A stretch of 64,000 bases of DNA. It comes from Gnetum montanum. Taxonomy: Eukaryota > Streptophyta > Gnetopsida > Gnetales > Gnetaceae. Below, piece after piece: positions 34,300 to 47,586 of this stretch; position 1 is the stretch's first letter, and every line of letters begins with the position of its first letter. The position numbers and the translations under genes were made by a program. The notes beneath the pieces are model-generated. The model saw only the letters and a program-made list of their open reading frames with translations, was not told the DNA's origin and ran no database searches. The DNA lies in contig MNCI01020452.1 in NCBI GenBank assembly GCA_015680685.1, positions 185,007 through 249,006 on the forward strand, read 5' to 3'.

Positions 34300-35660
34300 G
34301 AGATCCAAAAAATCAAGCATGCTTGTCTATCTGTTGAGGTGTTGTGGTCATGGCTATCCTTGGTTTTTAGAAAGGCTTGTGTTGTTGTGTGTTGACTACT
34401 AGTTTCTTGCTTGGGCTTTTAGGTTTATAAATTAGCATTGCCTTGAATGAAAAGGTTTCATAAATAATATAAGGTCCCTCCCATAATTTTTAGAACTTAG
34501 TTCATTGTAGCACATGCATGAGGTTCCAATATTGAACCTTCTCTCCTAGTTGAAATTTCACCTTACTAATCCTAAGGTCATGTTATTTCTTGTTATAAGC
34601 CTTGTACACTTCATTGCATGATAGGACCACTAGTTAGTTCTCATCTAGTAAGTAGAGATTCATTAAGTATTATTTCTAAGCTACGTTTAGATCTAGGAGA
34701 AGGTCACAAGTTCTTGAAAGTGTATAGAATTCCATTTGGATAAGAAGTGTTGATAAGTTTCCATACATGAGCTCATAGGAAGAGTAGGCAATAGGAAGTT
34801 TCCATGTGAAATGATAGGCCCAAAGGGCATCATTGAATTTGGAGCTCTAATCCCTCCTATATTTACTAACAATTCTTATTATTATTTTTATTATCTTCTA
34901 ATTAGTGACCTCTACTTGACCATTGGCTTGGGGATGGTATAGAGTTGTCAGTTTATGTTCAACCACCATGCATTGCATGCGTTTCTAGAAAGTGGTGCCT
35001 ATAAATTGAGTTTCACTATCAAAATTAACTGCACATGGCATCCCAAACCTATTTACAACATGTTGTTGTACAAACCAAGATACTATAAAGAATGTGTAGT
35101 CAGTGACATTCACAACTTCCACCCATATTATACAGTAGTCAATATCTATAGTTATATACGCCTTCCCATTAGACATGGCAGTAATGGACCACAAGAAATT
35201 TATGCCCCAAATGTTAAAGGGCTCTAGTGGCTAGATCAAAAATTGGGCCCCTCCATATGAGTAGTTATTCCACCATAACATTCACAGTGAATATAGAAGT
35301 GGATGAAGTGATGGATGTCCCTAAAATGTATAGGCTAGTAATACCTTATCATGAGGATTTTAATAATAATTCATCTCCTAGCATATTGGTCCTCACAAGG
35401 ACCCTCATGTCCATCTTGAAGAACATGTAGTTGATCATCATCATGAACACACCATGAAACCAGGCCATCAACATAAACCTTGTAAAGGTTGTCATTGATC
35501 TCCATGAAATGTTTAACCTAGTGAAAAAACTATTGTTTCTTCTTGTTGTCTCACTCTTGTGACATATCCTAAGTAAGTGGGTAGGTGAGGATGCCATCAT
35601 ACTAGTTGTTTTTCTTGGGGTCTCATTCAATAATAGCTCCAGTAAAGAGGAGTTCATCAA
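34300..35660 (-). pseudogene. Athila-A integrase remnant
   Basis: The core segment 34985-35194 reads MSNGKAYITIDIDYCIIWVE (first catalytic Asp kept) and NRFGMPCAVNFDSETQFIGT, where the D-N-G motif is altered to D-S-E. The zinc-finger side (35349-35560) is recognisable by homology to Athila-B but out of frame. The C-terminal part runs to about 34300 through several stops. The sequence is clearly more decayed than the Athila-B integrase, consistent with Athila-A being the older insertion. Confidence 0.82.
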
Positions 35661-35679
35661 AAAATTAATTTAAAAGTAG

Positions 35680-36990
35680 ATGCTTCTTCTCTTTGTTGTA
35701 CCATCACAACTGAGACAAGTGATCAACTACCATGTTCTCGATTCCCTTCCTTTCCATCATGGTTAAATTAAACTCTTATAAGATTACCATTCACTATATG
35801 ACATAGGGGCTCATTGTTGGTTTATTCATCAAGAACCTGATTGAACTATGGTGTGTGTGCACAAACATATTGTATTCAAGCATATATTGCCTAAATTTCT
35901 CTAAGGCATACACCACTGTCATTTGTTATTTCTCAATGGTGGTGTAGTTTAGCTATGCATCCATAATGCTCCTACTTGTATAGTCAATGTAATAGGGATG
36001 TCTCTAAGCATCCAACTATGTGAACATAGCTCCTAAGCCATAATTGGATGTGTCCATCATAATTTGGAATGGTTGGGACCAATCAAGTGCTTGTAGGATT
36101 GGTGTTTCTATGAGCTTCTATTTAAGGTGCTAGAATGCATGTTCACATTCCTCAGTATAGAAAAACAAAGCATCTTTCTTTTTTAGCTCTACCAACGGTT
36201 TAACAATCTTATATAAGTTCTCAATGAAGCATCAATAATAGCTAGTGTGACCAAGGAATAACCTCACATCTTTGATAGTTTTAGGTTGTTGGGATATTTC
36301 TTTGATGACCCTTATTTTTTAGGGTCCAACTTAATCCCTTTTTGTGATATTCTATGCTTCAGTACAATGCCCTCTTGGATCATCAGGGGGCTCTTCTACT
36401 AGTTAAGCTTTAATTTTATCTCCATACATCTGTTTAACACTTTATATGGTCCAGGACTTTCTTAAACATAGCCCCATAGGTGGAGAAGTCATCCATGAAG
36501 ACTTCCTTCCTACTACCAATTTGCTATTCAAAGATGCTAAGTACAAGGTGTTGGAATGTTACAAGGGCATTGCATAGGTTGAAAGGCATCTTTCTATACG
36601 CACAAGTCCCCTAGGGACTTATAAATTTGGTTTTGGCTTCATCCTTAGGTGCTATTTGGATTTCGTTATAGCCACTATAAAAGTTGTAATAGAAATGCCT
36701 TGAAATTGTGTCCAAAACCTAATCCACAAATGTCAAAGAAAAATCATTCTTGAATTTCATCATGTTTAACATCCTAAAATCAATTTAGACCCTCCATTTC
36801 CCACCTTTCTTTAGCACAATCACAAGTGGGCTAACCCACTCACTATTTGTAATGGGATAGAGGAACCTTGCCTTGAGGAGTTGCTCAATCTCCTCTTTGA
36901 TGATTTTCTTGAGCTTTTGGTTCAACCTTTGCTACAACTGTCATTTTGTTCTAATGAAGATATTTATATAGATTTGATGTTAGCATATCC
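35680..36990 (-). pseudogene. Athila-A RT and RNase H remnant
   Basis: RNase H reads MTVVYALEKFRQYMLEYNMF, FLMNKPTMSPYVI and MERKGIENMVVDHLSQLWWY (35690-35920). RT reads IKEEIEQLLKARFLYPITNS, then EWVSPLVIVLKKGGKWRV (36790-36920), the Athila-type signature. Both lie in the same order and spacing as in Athila-B (15600-16990). Stops and frameshifts are frequent. Confidence 0.82.
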
Positions 36991-37092
36991 TTGGGTCAAT
37001 TCCTATCAACTCATGATATGACCAAGCAAAGCTTGTTGGCCATTCATTGATGACCTCTTGAGTGGAGGTAGGTTCCAAGCTTTGTACATTTC

Positions 37093-37299
37093 TTATAAGA
37101 TTAAATTAACACCAAAAAATGAGTCTAGAAGAGCCTTACAATGTTCATTTATGATTATTTTTAGGTAAATGAGGGGACTCCCAAGATCAAATCTCTTTCT
37201 GGGAAGATGGTCAACCTTTATCCAATTCGTAACTACATTGGTCAACATTACAATGTGCACTTTAGGAGGTGTTTGGTTCAAAGGAATCTCAAAGGACAT
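37093..37299 (-). pseudogene. Athila-A protease remnant with altered active site
   Basis: Reads LPRKRFDLGSPLIYLKIIIN and CKALLDSFFGVNLIL, the homologue of the Athila-B protease (17537-17854). The retropepsin triad D-S-G is changed to D-S-F, which should abolish activity. Confidence 0.8.
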
Positions 37300-37399
37300 T
37301 GTGGAGGAGGAAGGAGAAGAAGTAGTGTCAACAAATACAAGTGTTTATAGGGGCTTAGTAGGATTATTGGTTCTAGAAAAAGGTCTTTTTGAGGCTTAG

Positions 37400-39828
37400 T
37401 GTTAGAACCACTAGGCTGGGGGACCAACTATAACTTCACAACCCTTGTGACATTTCTCTATTGTGGCTAGGCTTGTATTTCACCATGTGTAGATGGAGCA
37501 AGTGGAAAAAGAGTTGAGGATTGAGGTGTAAGAGTAGAAGGATGAGGAGGGTAATTAGGAAATAAGGACTCCTCCCTTGGAGATAGTGCTCTATAATATT
37601 TAAGAGAGGGTAGTAGTGATCCTAGAAAGAAGTGTGACTAGAAGGGTCAAGTGGAGAAATGAATTGCAAAACATATTACCCATATGGATTTTCCTTATCA
37701 TAAGGGTATTATTGCCTTGGTGGTGGCATCCCAAATGATTTTGGATGTTGCCACTACTGGTACTACTCATGAGGTTTAGGTGGAACTCTAGTGGAATAAT
37801 AGGCCTGTTGGTGGAACTATGTATAGTTGCCTTGATGATAAGGCAACCTCCTAGGTGCTTACTATTTTGCCAAGTGAGGATTGAAAATGTACACCTTGGA
37901 TTTCTACAAGTGTGACACAATTGGACAACATCCCATAGGATGTTCATATTGGAAATTGTCACACCGATCACCATCTATTTCAGAATCCACAACCTCTTGC
38001 ACTATAGCAACGTTGCCCATACCCCTCTAATGGGCACATTTAGGTTCCTTCTTTCTCCTTCTATCATGAGCACTAGCTCCTTGCTCTTTTTTCTTCTCAA
38101 TAATCCTTATATCCATTTGAAATTTCTCATCCAAGGAGTCCCACATTTTATCAACCTTGGTTGATATTTTAGAAATAGATTTTTGTATCGGTAAGGTTTT
38201 TCATTGCACCACTTCATCAAGTGCTGCCTCATCCCCATTATCACAAAATTAGAGCTCCCTTTTGTGAATGGAAGGGTCCTAGTTCTAATCCTCTACACTT
38301 TCCCTTTTCCTTAGCTCACCTTCTTTCTTAGCCACCTACTTAGTTAGCCTTTAGATTTGATAGAACCTTAGCTTTGAAAGCCTTCCTTGGGCATAGACCC
38401 CAAGAGTTCTCCTTGTTTCTATTTGAAGTCCATCTGTGATATGGTGTAGTTGTTCTCTTTAATAATAGCCATGGCCTAGGCATTAGTGAAATAGAAAGTA
38501 ATACCTACTCATGGCTGCATCCAAGGACTCATGTGTGCCTTATTTCCAACCTTGAATCTACCTTTTCAAGCTAGACACTTAGGAGTATGTCTGATATTTG
38601 TAATTAAACAATTCAAGCATTATAGTATATTGTCAGATTAATTTTGGTTCCAAGGACCAATAGCATTTTTCAATGTCCTTGATGAGTGTCCTAGGGAACA
38701 ACTTTAGTTTCTACCATTCATTCTCTATGTCCTGTAAGGCACATGCATTGTGAAGGACTTGGAGATGATTCTATGGATCAGAATTATATTCCCCTTTAAA
38801 CTTAGGGATGTTATTCATGTTTAAAAATTTGATCTAGCTATCCTTCACATGCCTTGTTGGTATCCTCATAGCCTTCACAATGCTTAGCATGTTTCTAGCA
38901 GTAAGTAGAGGCTCATCATAGTCATAATATTCTTTGTGGCCCCTATCATGGCCATGATGCCTATGATGATCTCTATTGCCCCTTCTTTCTTTGTGATGGG
39001 CCTTCCTTAATTACCCATGCCCCTAGTTTCTATTATTCTGGTGATATCTATGATCATCTCTATCTTCCTAATCATATCCATCATAGTCTCTTCCCCTATG
39101 AATTTGATTAAAGTTGGAAAAAGAAGATGATGAGGATGATAAAGGTGAAGAGGAAGGAGAGCTAACACCAGAATGGTGCCTACTATTTCCTCTTCTTTAG
39201 CCCCTTCCATAACTACCATGTTTGTCATTATCATGGTACTTATCATTATTCCTACCTTGACCTCCTCCCTTTGAGGCTTCATGGTCATGGGATTCCTTCT
39301 TCCCTATATTAGGGTTATCTACATTGGACTATAGATGTTGATTGATAGTATCCTCATAAAGAGAGGAGGAGAGAAAATGTATTGGAAAATTCCTAGGAAG
39401 AGGTCTTCTCCTTCCTTTTGGCCTAGTAGGAAAAAGGGGTTTGTGAACCATTTTCCTTTTGATGTCTCATAGCAAGCTTCCATATAGTGATCTTTCTTTC
39501 TCTATGCCTTTGTGGGATGATAATCTTAGAAGGCATGATCTTGCACCTTGTACTCAACATTGAGTCTTGCAATACCCAATCTCATGAGATTGTGGAGTAG
39601 CATTACAAGAACTAATTAATTGCGAGGCAACATGATGTTGCCCTCCATGTCCCCCCACTATAGTTACTCATCTTGGTGTAAGATGAAAGTGAAATCTAAA
39701 GTGTACTCATCCAAATGTGTATAGACCACTTTGCATTATTGTGGCATAGGTGGTTTCAAGCCTTCTTAACTTGGATTGAAATTGCCCACAGATGATGGCA
39801 TAGAATCTTCCTTATGCGAAGAAGCCAT
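37400..39828 (-). pseudogene. Athila-A gag
   Basis: Starts at an ATG (39828) with MASSHKEDSMPSSVGN. The Gag core (38370-38600) reads VGITFYFTNA and AMAIIKENNYTISQMDF in mixed frames, paralogous to the cores of B and C. Near 37930-37970, CDNFQYEHPMGCC marks the zinc-knuckle position, with the second cysteine replaced by Phe. The proline-rich tail leads into the protease at 37299. Many stops. Confidence 0.78.
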
Positions 39829-39956
39829 GTTAGTGTTTAGGAAGTAATGTACATTTTGGAATTATTTATTGTATTAATGAATTTATCATTAAGTTATTTA
39901 TAATATCATTAAGTGATTTTACTAATGTCCTAGATAGCACACATAACTAATTAAAG

Positions 39957-39974
39957 CCCCTCACAATGACACCA
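39957..39974 (-). promoter_or_regulatory. Primer binding site of Athila-A (decayed)
   Basis: The minus strand reads TGGTGTCATTGTGAGGGG one base from the LTR, comparable with TGGCGCCGTTGCCGGGGA; most differences are C-to-T or G-to-A. Confidence 0.7.
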
Positions 39975-39975
39975 A

Positions 39976-40845
39976 AGATGACTAGCAAGTAGTCCATACA
40001 CCCAACCATACTAATAATCAGCATTTACTAAGTGATTTGGTCAAATTCCACAAAATTTAGCTTTCTAAGTATACATTATCTAGGTAGTGAACTTAAGGAT
40101 GTGATCGTTGTCTTCTGAGTTCCACTTGTGAAGGTACAATGGTATGGTCAAGTGTAACTAAGGCACATGCTTTGTATAACTTTTATATTTTACTTTATTT
40201 ATCCTAAGCATGAAAATAAATTGATTAAATGCTAATCAATTTAGTAACTATCTAATACCTTAAGCTAATCGTAACATAAGAATCCATTCCCACCTATCAT
40301 ACACATCCTAAACACTCCTCAACACTACTGGGTTACCAAGCATAAATGCTGCTAGGATTACCAACCGTTAACGTATGCTCAAGGTGGTTGTACTTATGTG
40401 TATTAATTATTTGCATTCAACTAATTAATTAATGTGCATGAATTTAAACTTCATATAGTAAAATATATTAAAGTAAACATTATGTAAATTCCAAGATTGC
40501 AAGGTTTATCAAGAATTTTGTCTTTATTGTCATTCACAATGAAGTGTCCAAGTACATCAGTGTTCGAATAAACATCCATACACTTCTCAACTCCTACTAT
40601 GGGAACCTAAAAAATGTTCTAATTGTTATGGGAACAACCTTCAAGAGCTTTGCTATGCTACTAAATGAGTGATGTCATATATGTAGTGGGTGCACGCATT
40701 TATATAGACAAGACCAGACACTCCATTGATCCATATGTGTCGATGTAACTTTTCATGTGCCAATGGGTACATGTCAAAGCATATGCCTCAATGGTGTTTT
40801 GTCAATGCATAACCATCAATGCTACTTGACAATGATGATTCATTA
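39976..40845 (-). repeat. Athila-A 5' LTR (870 bp)
   Basis: Colinear with the two 3' LTR pieces (11152-11344 and 30161-30846). It is uninterrupted here, so it gives the empty site for the Athila-B insertion. Minus-strand TATA box (CTATATAAATGC) is the complement of about 40698-40709. Confidence 0.9.
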
Positions 40846-42120
40846 ACATTAACAATGTTATCTTTGCAAATAATAAATACCTTAGTATTAGGAAGGTAAT
40901 ACCTGTAGTTCTTATGAGTGAAGACAACACTTAGATAGGATTTCTTTATGTTAGATTATCTAGTTTCACAATCAAACAAAGGATGAAATATATAATATAT
41001 GAAAAGATCAAATCCATCTTCTCATCTTTGAGAGAGTATGATGGATATGAAATGGTTGGATTTGGAAAGATATAGAAAAAATATATTGATCAAATTATGA
41101 AGGATGTAAAACAGGAGTAGTAGTTAAAGCTTCTTTGATGGAATCAAATGCATTTTGATACTCATCCTATATGAAAAAAATGGATTTTCAAAGCAAGTAA
41201 GACAAAGGATGAAGATGGTAGTAGGATTAAAAATGAAATAGCAAATTGGTTGAAGATGACCTTGTAGAATACACATATCTCAAATATTTCTAGATGATGT
41301 AAGATCTAAAATAGCTTTCACATTGTTGAGGTTGATAACTATAACTTCTTAAGATACAAGATAACCTAATATCTTACCTATAAGTAATCCAAAAATACAT
41401 TTCTTGGGATTAAGACATAGGTTAAAATTATCACAACAAGTTAAAACTTATTCTAAGTTAGAAGCATGATCAATTGGTAAGGTATATTTTATGGTCAAAT
41501 TGTCAACATAATTGTAACTATTTTAAAAATCATATCATTGAAGATGATAGCCATAAATTGTTAATAACTAGCTCCAACATTCTTAAATGAAAAGGGAATG
41601 TTAGTGCAATAAAATATTCCCTAAGAGGTCATGAAAGTAGTATATTTCTATGCTTTAGATTTATCTAGATTTGGTTGTAACTAAAAAATCCATCAATAAA
41701 GGATAGAAGAGCATGATGACCTATGGAGTCTATGAGTTGTTCAATATTAAGTAAAGAAAATTCATTCTTATGAGTAAGCTTGTTAAGGTCTTAAAATTCA
41801 AATCATATACAAATGAAACCATTATTTTTGGGAACCATAATCATGTTAGAAACCCAATTAGAATAGTCAACAAGATAGATGAATCTAACATTATCAAGTT
41901 TAGTAATCTCCTAGTTTATAACAAGATCTATGGTAGGATGAAGTTTTCTAACATTTTTTTGACAAGTTTAGAGCCTTCTTCAAATATAATGTTATGTAAA
42001 AATAGCTTTGGGTATAGACCATGCATATTGTTATATCCCCAAGCTAAAGCAATTGAATGCTTTTACAAAGCTGTTAAGATAGCTTCTCAAATATGTTAAG
42101 AGAGAAGAGCACTAAGCTGA
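40846..42120 (-). pseudogene. Tat-0 reverse transcriptase and RNase H start
   Basis: On the minus strand the pre-RT reads LAWGYNNMHGLYPKLFLHNI and FEEGSKLVKK (41960-42080), matching the Tat-type DMPGLDP...KPVKQK. Later blocks read LNPKKCIFGLLIGKILGYLV in mixed frames (41360-41430), the tether and EYQNAFDSIKEALTTTPVL (41100-41165), and KVFIICKDNI at 40850-40880. The RNase H then breaks off and continues at 11151. Almost no open frame remains. Confidence 0.75.
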
Positions 42121-42545
42121 AGAGTCTTTTGTTTACCCTTATGGCTTAGTATAGGTAATTCAATCAACTAATCATTCATTAAAATAGGATTCCAATTGAG
42201 AAAAGAGAGGTTTGATTGAGATAGAAGTTCATTCTATGTGATGTCTAAAGATAATATAGAAGCTTAACCTGATTTTAAATCAAGAAAAGAAAGATTAAAA
42301 TTCTAACATACTAGGATTTCAGGGTGGCCCAAGATCAAAGATTTAATTAGAGAGTTTAGATAGGAAACCATGTTCACTTGGGCTAGAATCAAGAAGGCAA
42401 ATCAGGCTTTTTTGATTTAAAAAGAAATAACATAAACTATTTAAGTTAAATGATGTCAAAATATTGTAGACATTAAAACTTCTAGCACATGCATCATTTT
42501 CTAAAGTTATAAAAGCAATGAATGAAACCATTTTATCACCAAAGC
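42121..42545 (-). other. Tat-0 protease-RT linker, decayed
   Basis: It continues the Tat-0 reading upstream of RT but holds no recognisable motif. An open 62-codon minus-strand segment at 42343-42531 has no similarity I can name. Confidence 0.35.
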
Positions 42546-42549
42546 ATTC

Positions 42550-45500
42550 ATTTTCCTTTGAGAATTTTGAGAAACAATGTATGAGTAAATCATATACAAA
42601 TAGTAATAGTAGAAGACAAGAGAATAATGGAAACTAATAGCAGCAATAGACAAGAGTCCAAGGGTGGGACTAGCAACAATAGGGCGCTACCTCAATCCTA
42701 CTTACTCCCTCCAAAAACTCAATGTAAGTCATTTAAATCCTATTTAGATATTTTTGTAGAGTTTTCTACTATTCCTCTAGTTTCCTGTAATGGCCATTTT
42801 TTATTTTCAAGATTTTAAGTAGATATTTCTAGCAATTGTAATGCTAGGCTTACATTTAGTGAATATTTGTAGTTTAGAAGGATATTAAAGCTTATATTCA
42901 AGATTTTGGTTTGATTTTGTTATAGGGATCAAGAACCACCTAATGAAATCTTATTTTTGAGGGTTTGCAGAAATTTTTAGGATTTGTTTCTAGAAGCTTC
43001 ATGCATTTGTTAATTTATCTTAATCCATGAGTCCTAAGTAGGAAACACATCAATCAATCATTCAGGGTTTCAAGTAGATTTGCTCTATAGTTTAAGAAAA
43101 ATCATGATTTTTCATGTTAATATAGTGGTATTATGAGTAATGACATTAGGGAAAATAAATTTGGTGATTTTGCAGTCATTTTAATTAAATCTAGTAAGTA
43201 TTTTAGGTTGAACAAGTAAAACAAAACTATATAAATTAATGTTTTCATGGTAAGATTTGCAATCGTTCTTACAAATATTGAGAAAATATGGATTTGGAAT
43301 TTTCCTCATGAAGAAAATGACATGGAAAGAACACAATGAGAAGGTTTTGATACAATCACATTTTTGTGAAATGCTTAAGTCATGGATTTGACATGTAAGA
43401 TGATGTTCTATGTCAAAATAGACTTTAACATTGAATGTCAAAACTTTATAGTTTGGTTTTAATGTGTTACATTAAAATATTGAAGGTGATTTTGACATAA
43501 GTACTGACATGAAGTTAGTATATTTTAACATGTCAAAATCAATTGAGAGATTTAACATGAAAAAATATGTTTTCAACACTAAGTCATTTTTTATGTTTGT
43601 TACAAGGATGCAGCAGCACCTAATCTCCTTTTCATTGAGCCTATGTTATTTCTCATGGATAAAAGGAGCATTGTATATAATAAATGGAGAAAGATAGGGT
43701 CTATCAGGAATAAGCCACTTTTTGACAATGCTACTCTGATTCCATAAAAGTTGTGGGTTCACTAGGGAGCAATAGATTTACTAAAAACTTTCATCACTTA
43801 CTTTCATGTTGTAATATGAATGGGATTGGAAGAAGAAGTTTTCCTACAAGCTTTGAAGGGTATGTATAATTCACAAAATTAATATTTTAAAATTTTTTTG
43901 AGACTAAGGAATCATCTAACAATGTCTTGGTGTATAAAAAATGCTTGGACAGGCTATGGAAGAGAAGGGAATATCGATAATTTAGTGTCAATAACACATT
44001 GCTCCTGAAAATCCAAACTTCTAGGGCAATGTTTGATCCTCCAAGCTCTCAATTATTTTTTGAGAGATGAGTTAGTAGAGTAAGAGTTAAGAAATATTCC
44101 AAGTTAGCCTTACTTCAACTAAAACTAAAATTGACATTATTATGCAAGTTTGTTGATCTAGATGTGCAAAGTCTTGATCACTTGGACTTTTTGTAGAATC
44201 TATTATGAGATATTTGCTAGCATCACAACTAGAGACCTTAGGCAATGTACCATTTCAATATCTAGTATAAAGAATTAAGACTACATAGGTTCTGAAATAT
44301 ATACAACAACCAAGTATGGCTTCATCATTTATGGAATGAAGTCCATGGAGAAGACATGCAGTGGCTGAAGAGGTCAAGGATCATCCTAAGGCCAAAAAGT
44401 AAGTATCAAGGTTTTTTTTAAATAAAAGAGATAGATAGAAGATGAAACTATTAATTAAATGTGCTTATTTTTAGTCCAAATAAGCATCAATGATGCTAAA
44501 TTTATTGACATCATGAAAGCAAAAGAGGAGTTCAAACTTAGGTCCATTAGTGAGGTTTAAGGTGCTCAAAAGTGATTATTTGAAGGAGAATGAGTCAAGT
44601 ACTTTAATAAGTTCAATAGGGCGGGAATTTTGTCTACTTTAAGATTAAATAATCCCTACACAAGTGTGGTAAAATGTGTAGGCCTAATAAAAAGCTACTC
44701 AATGGAGAAGGCTATTTTTATAGTTTTGTAGATTAGAAGTAAGTTAATGTTACTTGGGACCTAGCTACACTTATGTATTAGTTAGGTTTTCTAGAAAAGG
44801 AAACAAAGATTAATAGTTTGATGTTTAGCTTAGCAAAACTATTAGTCATGGAGGAGTTGTTATGTCAGGGAAGAAGAACACCATCAATGTACACAAGGGA
44901 ACAAATGAAAATTTGAAGAATTTATTCCCTTTATTTATTAAAATTTTATTTTGTAATAAGATATGTCAAAAATGAAAGTTGACCGAAAGGTAGTTGTATG
45001 GATTATATGGAATGATGTTCTAATGGAGGGTAGTCAATTGAGCATTAAATCTTTGTTAAGGGATAGTTGAAGAGATAGATAAACTATTCGAAAAGGATAA
45101 AATAGAAAAGAAGAAGATGGTGAGAAAGAGGCTTAATTTTGGGTTTTATTATAGATTAATAAAGGCTATGGAAAAATTATTTTTAAAATGTGGGAAGAAG
45201 TATTCTAATGTTTCTTCAAAAGTAGACTTCATACCTACACTGTGCCAACACTCGAGGAGTCTAATGTCTATGTATAGCATTGAAGGAGCATATCAAAGAC
45301 TAGAGAAGAAGTGGACTCATCCATGTTTGAAAGCATTAAAGAGCCTAACAAGAAAATAAGCAGAGACAACGAAGCAAGGAAGGAGAGGATCTTGGAACAT
45401 ACTTAGAATAGTGGTCAAAGGAAGAGCTTCAAGAAATCTCTTCAAAGACCCTACAAATAAAGATCTCCTAGGCAAAGATAAAACAATGAATAACTAAGTT

Positions 45501-47580
45501 TATCTCTATCCATCATATTTTGCTAAGTGTAAATGATGTGATGTAATTTTTAGTTTTAACATTATTAAAGAATGATGTGATACTAACACTTTGATTATTT
45601 TGCTAAGACTACCTAAGACAAGATAGCCTTAGAATAGAAAGTCAAGAAACTACGTTCCAGCCTTTCTTCAATTTGTGAAGGTTAGAAGAAAGGTATGAGT
45701 AGAGAGGAACCAGATTTCTTGAATGACTTAATTTCATCAAAAGAAAATGAAGGGGACAAAGAGAGTTTGACTTCTTTTTCTAACTTGTTTAGCTTAAACC
45801 TTGATGAAATAGGTGAAGAGGAGTAAGAAAGACAATAGAGAGGGAGGGATGAGCTACTAGAACTAGAGACCCCATCTCCATCTCCTATAAATATCACTTC
45901 TCTAATAATGAACTAATTTTGAGTAATTCAAAGATTTACAAATGGATTAAGGAGGTAACAAATTCAAAGCTCTCCACATCATATGGTAAGTATGTTTGAT
46001 GTCATGTCAAAAATTGAAATTTAGTATTATAGATGTAGAAAATAATTAACAATTTCTCCTCTTTTCTAGAGCTTAAAAGGAAAACTTTGATATTGTGTAA
46101 AATACAAGTAACTAATGTTGGAGGGTTTGGCAGAAGATGTGGATAGAAAGCTAAACTTAATCTCTCTAGAATAAGGTAAGCAATTTAAACATTATAACTA
46201 AAATAATGATTTTTAATGTTAGTGATAAAGAATCTGATGTTCTCCTTTGTTCTGTATAATTAATAGTTAATCTAAATAAGGAACAAGTGACTTTCCATGA
46301 TCCATCAATAAATGTAGATATAGTAGCGAACAAGGTAGCTGCAAACAAAATAAGCATAGCTCTTAATTATGTCAAGGATATGGGATTATTGGCTATAAAA
46401 CAAGCCAACATTAATGCTATACTCCTAGACTCTTTAGAAAAGTGCATAAAAAGGAAGATAAACATGAGAGGCAAATAAGGATGTTATCTGACCAAGTCAA
46501 GCTATTAGAGGCATAAATAAGAGGCACCAATATGGTTAGATACAACTCTCCTTCCCATGCATACTAGTGAGAGAAAAATAAATCTTGGAGTTTTAAAAGA
46601 CTTTAATGGAGTGAAAGAGGTCAAAATTAGCAATGAATCATTCCATGACAAGTTTAGGAAACTCTGTAGCATCATGGAAGAGTCGAGGTAGGAAACATAA
46701 AATAAATAAGTCATAGTATAAAAGAGAATACTATAGGTTATTAAAGGAAAATAAAAGTTTATTTGTAGATAAGAAAATGAAAAGTCTATTTATTATACAA
46801 AGTAAGCAGGAAGAATTGTTCAAAGATTTTTCAAATAATGTGGTAATTAACACACCAAAGAAACAACAAAGAGGCCCTTAAGGGGAGTTTGTAGAAGAAA
46901 GGGATGATGATGATATCACCCTAGAAGAATTAAAGGCTTATGAGGAAGAATGAGCTAGTTTTCTATTAACGATTCTAAGTTCAACTTTTGATACGTTGGA
47001 TACAATCAACCTGAGCTTGAAGGAGATAGAAGAAAGAATACTAGAAATGTATAAAGAAATGTAGGGTAGGCATATAAACTTTAGAAAGTTATTTTATTTT
47101 ATTTAATATAATGAAAAAGAAAACTAACTTATTCATTTTCATTTTTTGTATAAACCCTAGAGAAAGTAGCGAGAAAATAGTAGAAGAACCACCCCTATGA
47201 AAATTAATAAGGAGGAAGAGAAAGAAATTTCTAGAAAGAATAATGTTATTTTTGACATTCAAACATTATTTTTTATATGTGTCACTTTTATTTGATGCTA
47301 AAGAATAGAATTCTTTGTAAAACATCAATTGTGAATAATGTTTTAGAGAATAAGGCATCCCATCAAATGTTATGATGTGTACTAGTTATACAAATTTACT
47401 TATGGAAATAAAGATTATCATTTTTATGTCATTCCTTTATAACAATATTCATGTTATGATAGTTATGAAAATGGAATGATGCACTAATGTTAAGGATTCG
47501 CTTATCACTTTAACATTATCTGTTGACAGTAAGGGACTAATAAAAGATTATAACAAAGACTTTGATGTAAAATTTAAATT
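42550..47580 (+). mobile_element. Insertion-like block between Tat-0 protease and RT
   Basis: Tat-0 protease ends near 47587 and its RT linker resumes near 42540; in this family the two are normally separated by only a few hundred bases. The 5 kb between them carries plus-strand coding remains (44480-47060), opposite to Tat-0, so it is probably a separate retroelement insertion. The flanks 42550-44470 and 47070-47580 are AT-rich, with no gene seen. I could not identify terminal repeats or a target duplication. Confidence 0.45.
44480..47060 (+). pseudogene. Unidentified retroelement-type ORF remains
   Basis: Plus-strand readable pieces: FIDIMKAKEEFKLRSISEV with FNKFNRAGILSTLRLNNPYT (44505-44665); an open 80-codon stretch at 45117-45359 (KKWTHPCLKALKSLTRK end); and 46287-46478 with VDIVANKVAANKISIALNYV and NAILLDSLEKCIKRK, helical and charged. 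These are followed by LGVLKDFNGVKEVKISNESF (46585-46640) and an acidic stretch (46900-46960). The style resembles accessory ORFs of Tat/Athila elements. No RT or integrase is present in the block. Function unknown. Confidence 0.4.
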
Positions 47581-47586
47581 TAATTC

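Larger units (their letters stand above)
11152..40845 (-). mobile_element. Athila-A: Athila-like retrotransposon with gag, pol and a third ORF
   Basis: The 5' LTR is at 39976-40845. The 3' LTR is split by Athila-B into 11152-11344 and 30161-30846 (879 bp together, against 870 bp for the 5' copy). Order on the minus strand: primer site, gag, protease, RT, RNase H, integrase, purine motif, spacer, third ORF, LTR. RT wording such as YPITNSEWVSPL is Athila-like. The target duplication is weak (CATTT at 11146-11150 against CATTA at 40847-40851). It interrupts the RNase H of Tat-0. Confidence 0.85.

Noticed and set aside
43722-43745. Initiator-tRNA-Met-like sequence TGCTACTCTGATTCCA, possible copia primer site or tRNA
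   Set aside because: Only the 3' end resembles the tRNA, no cloverleaf can be formed, and no flanking LTR was found. It could be a minus-strand primer site, but support is too weak.
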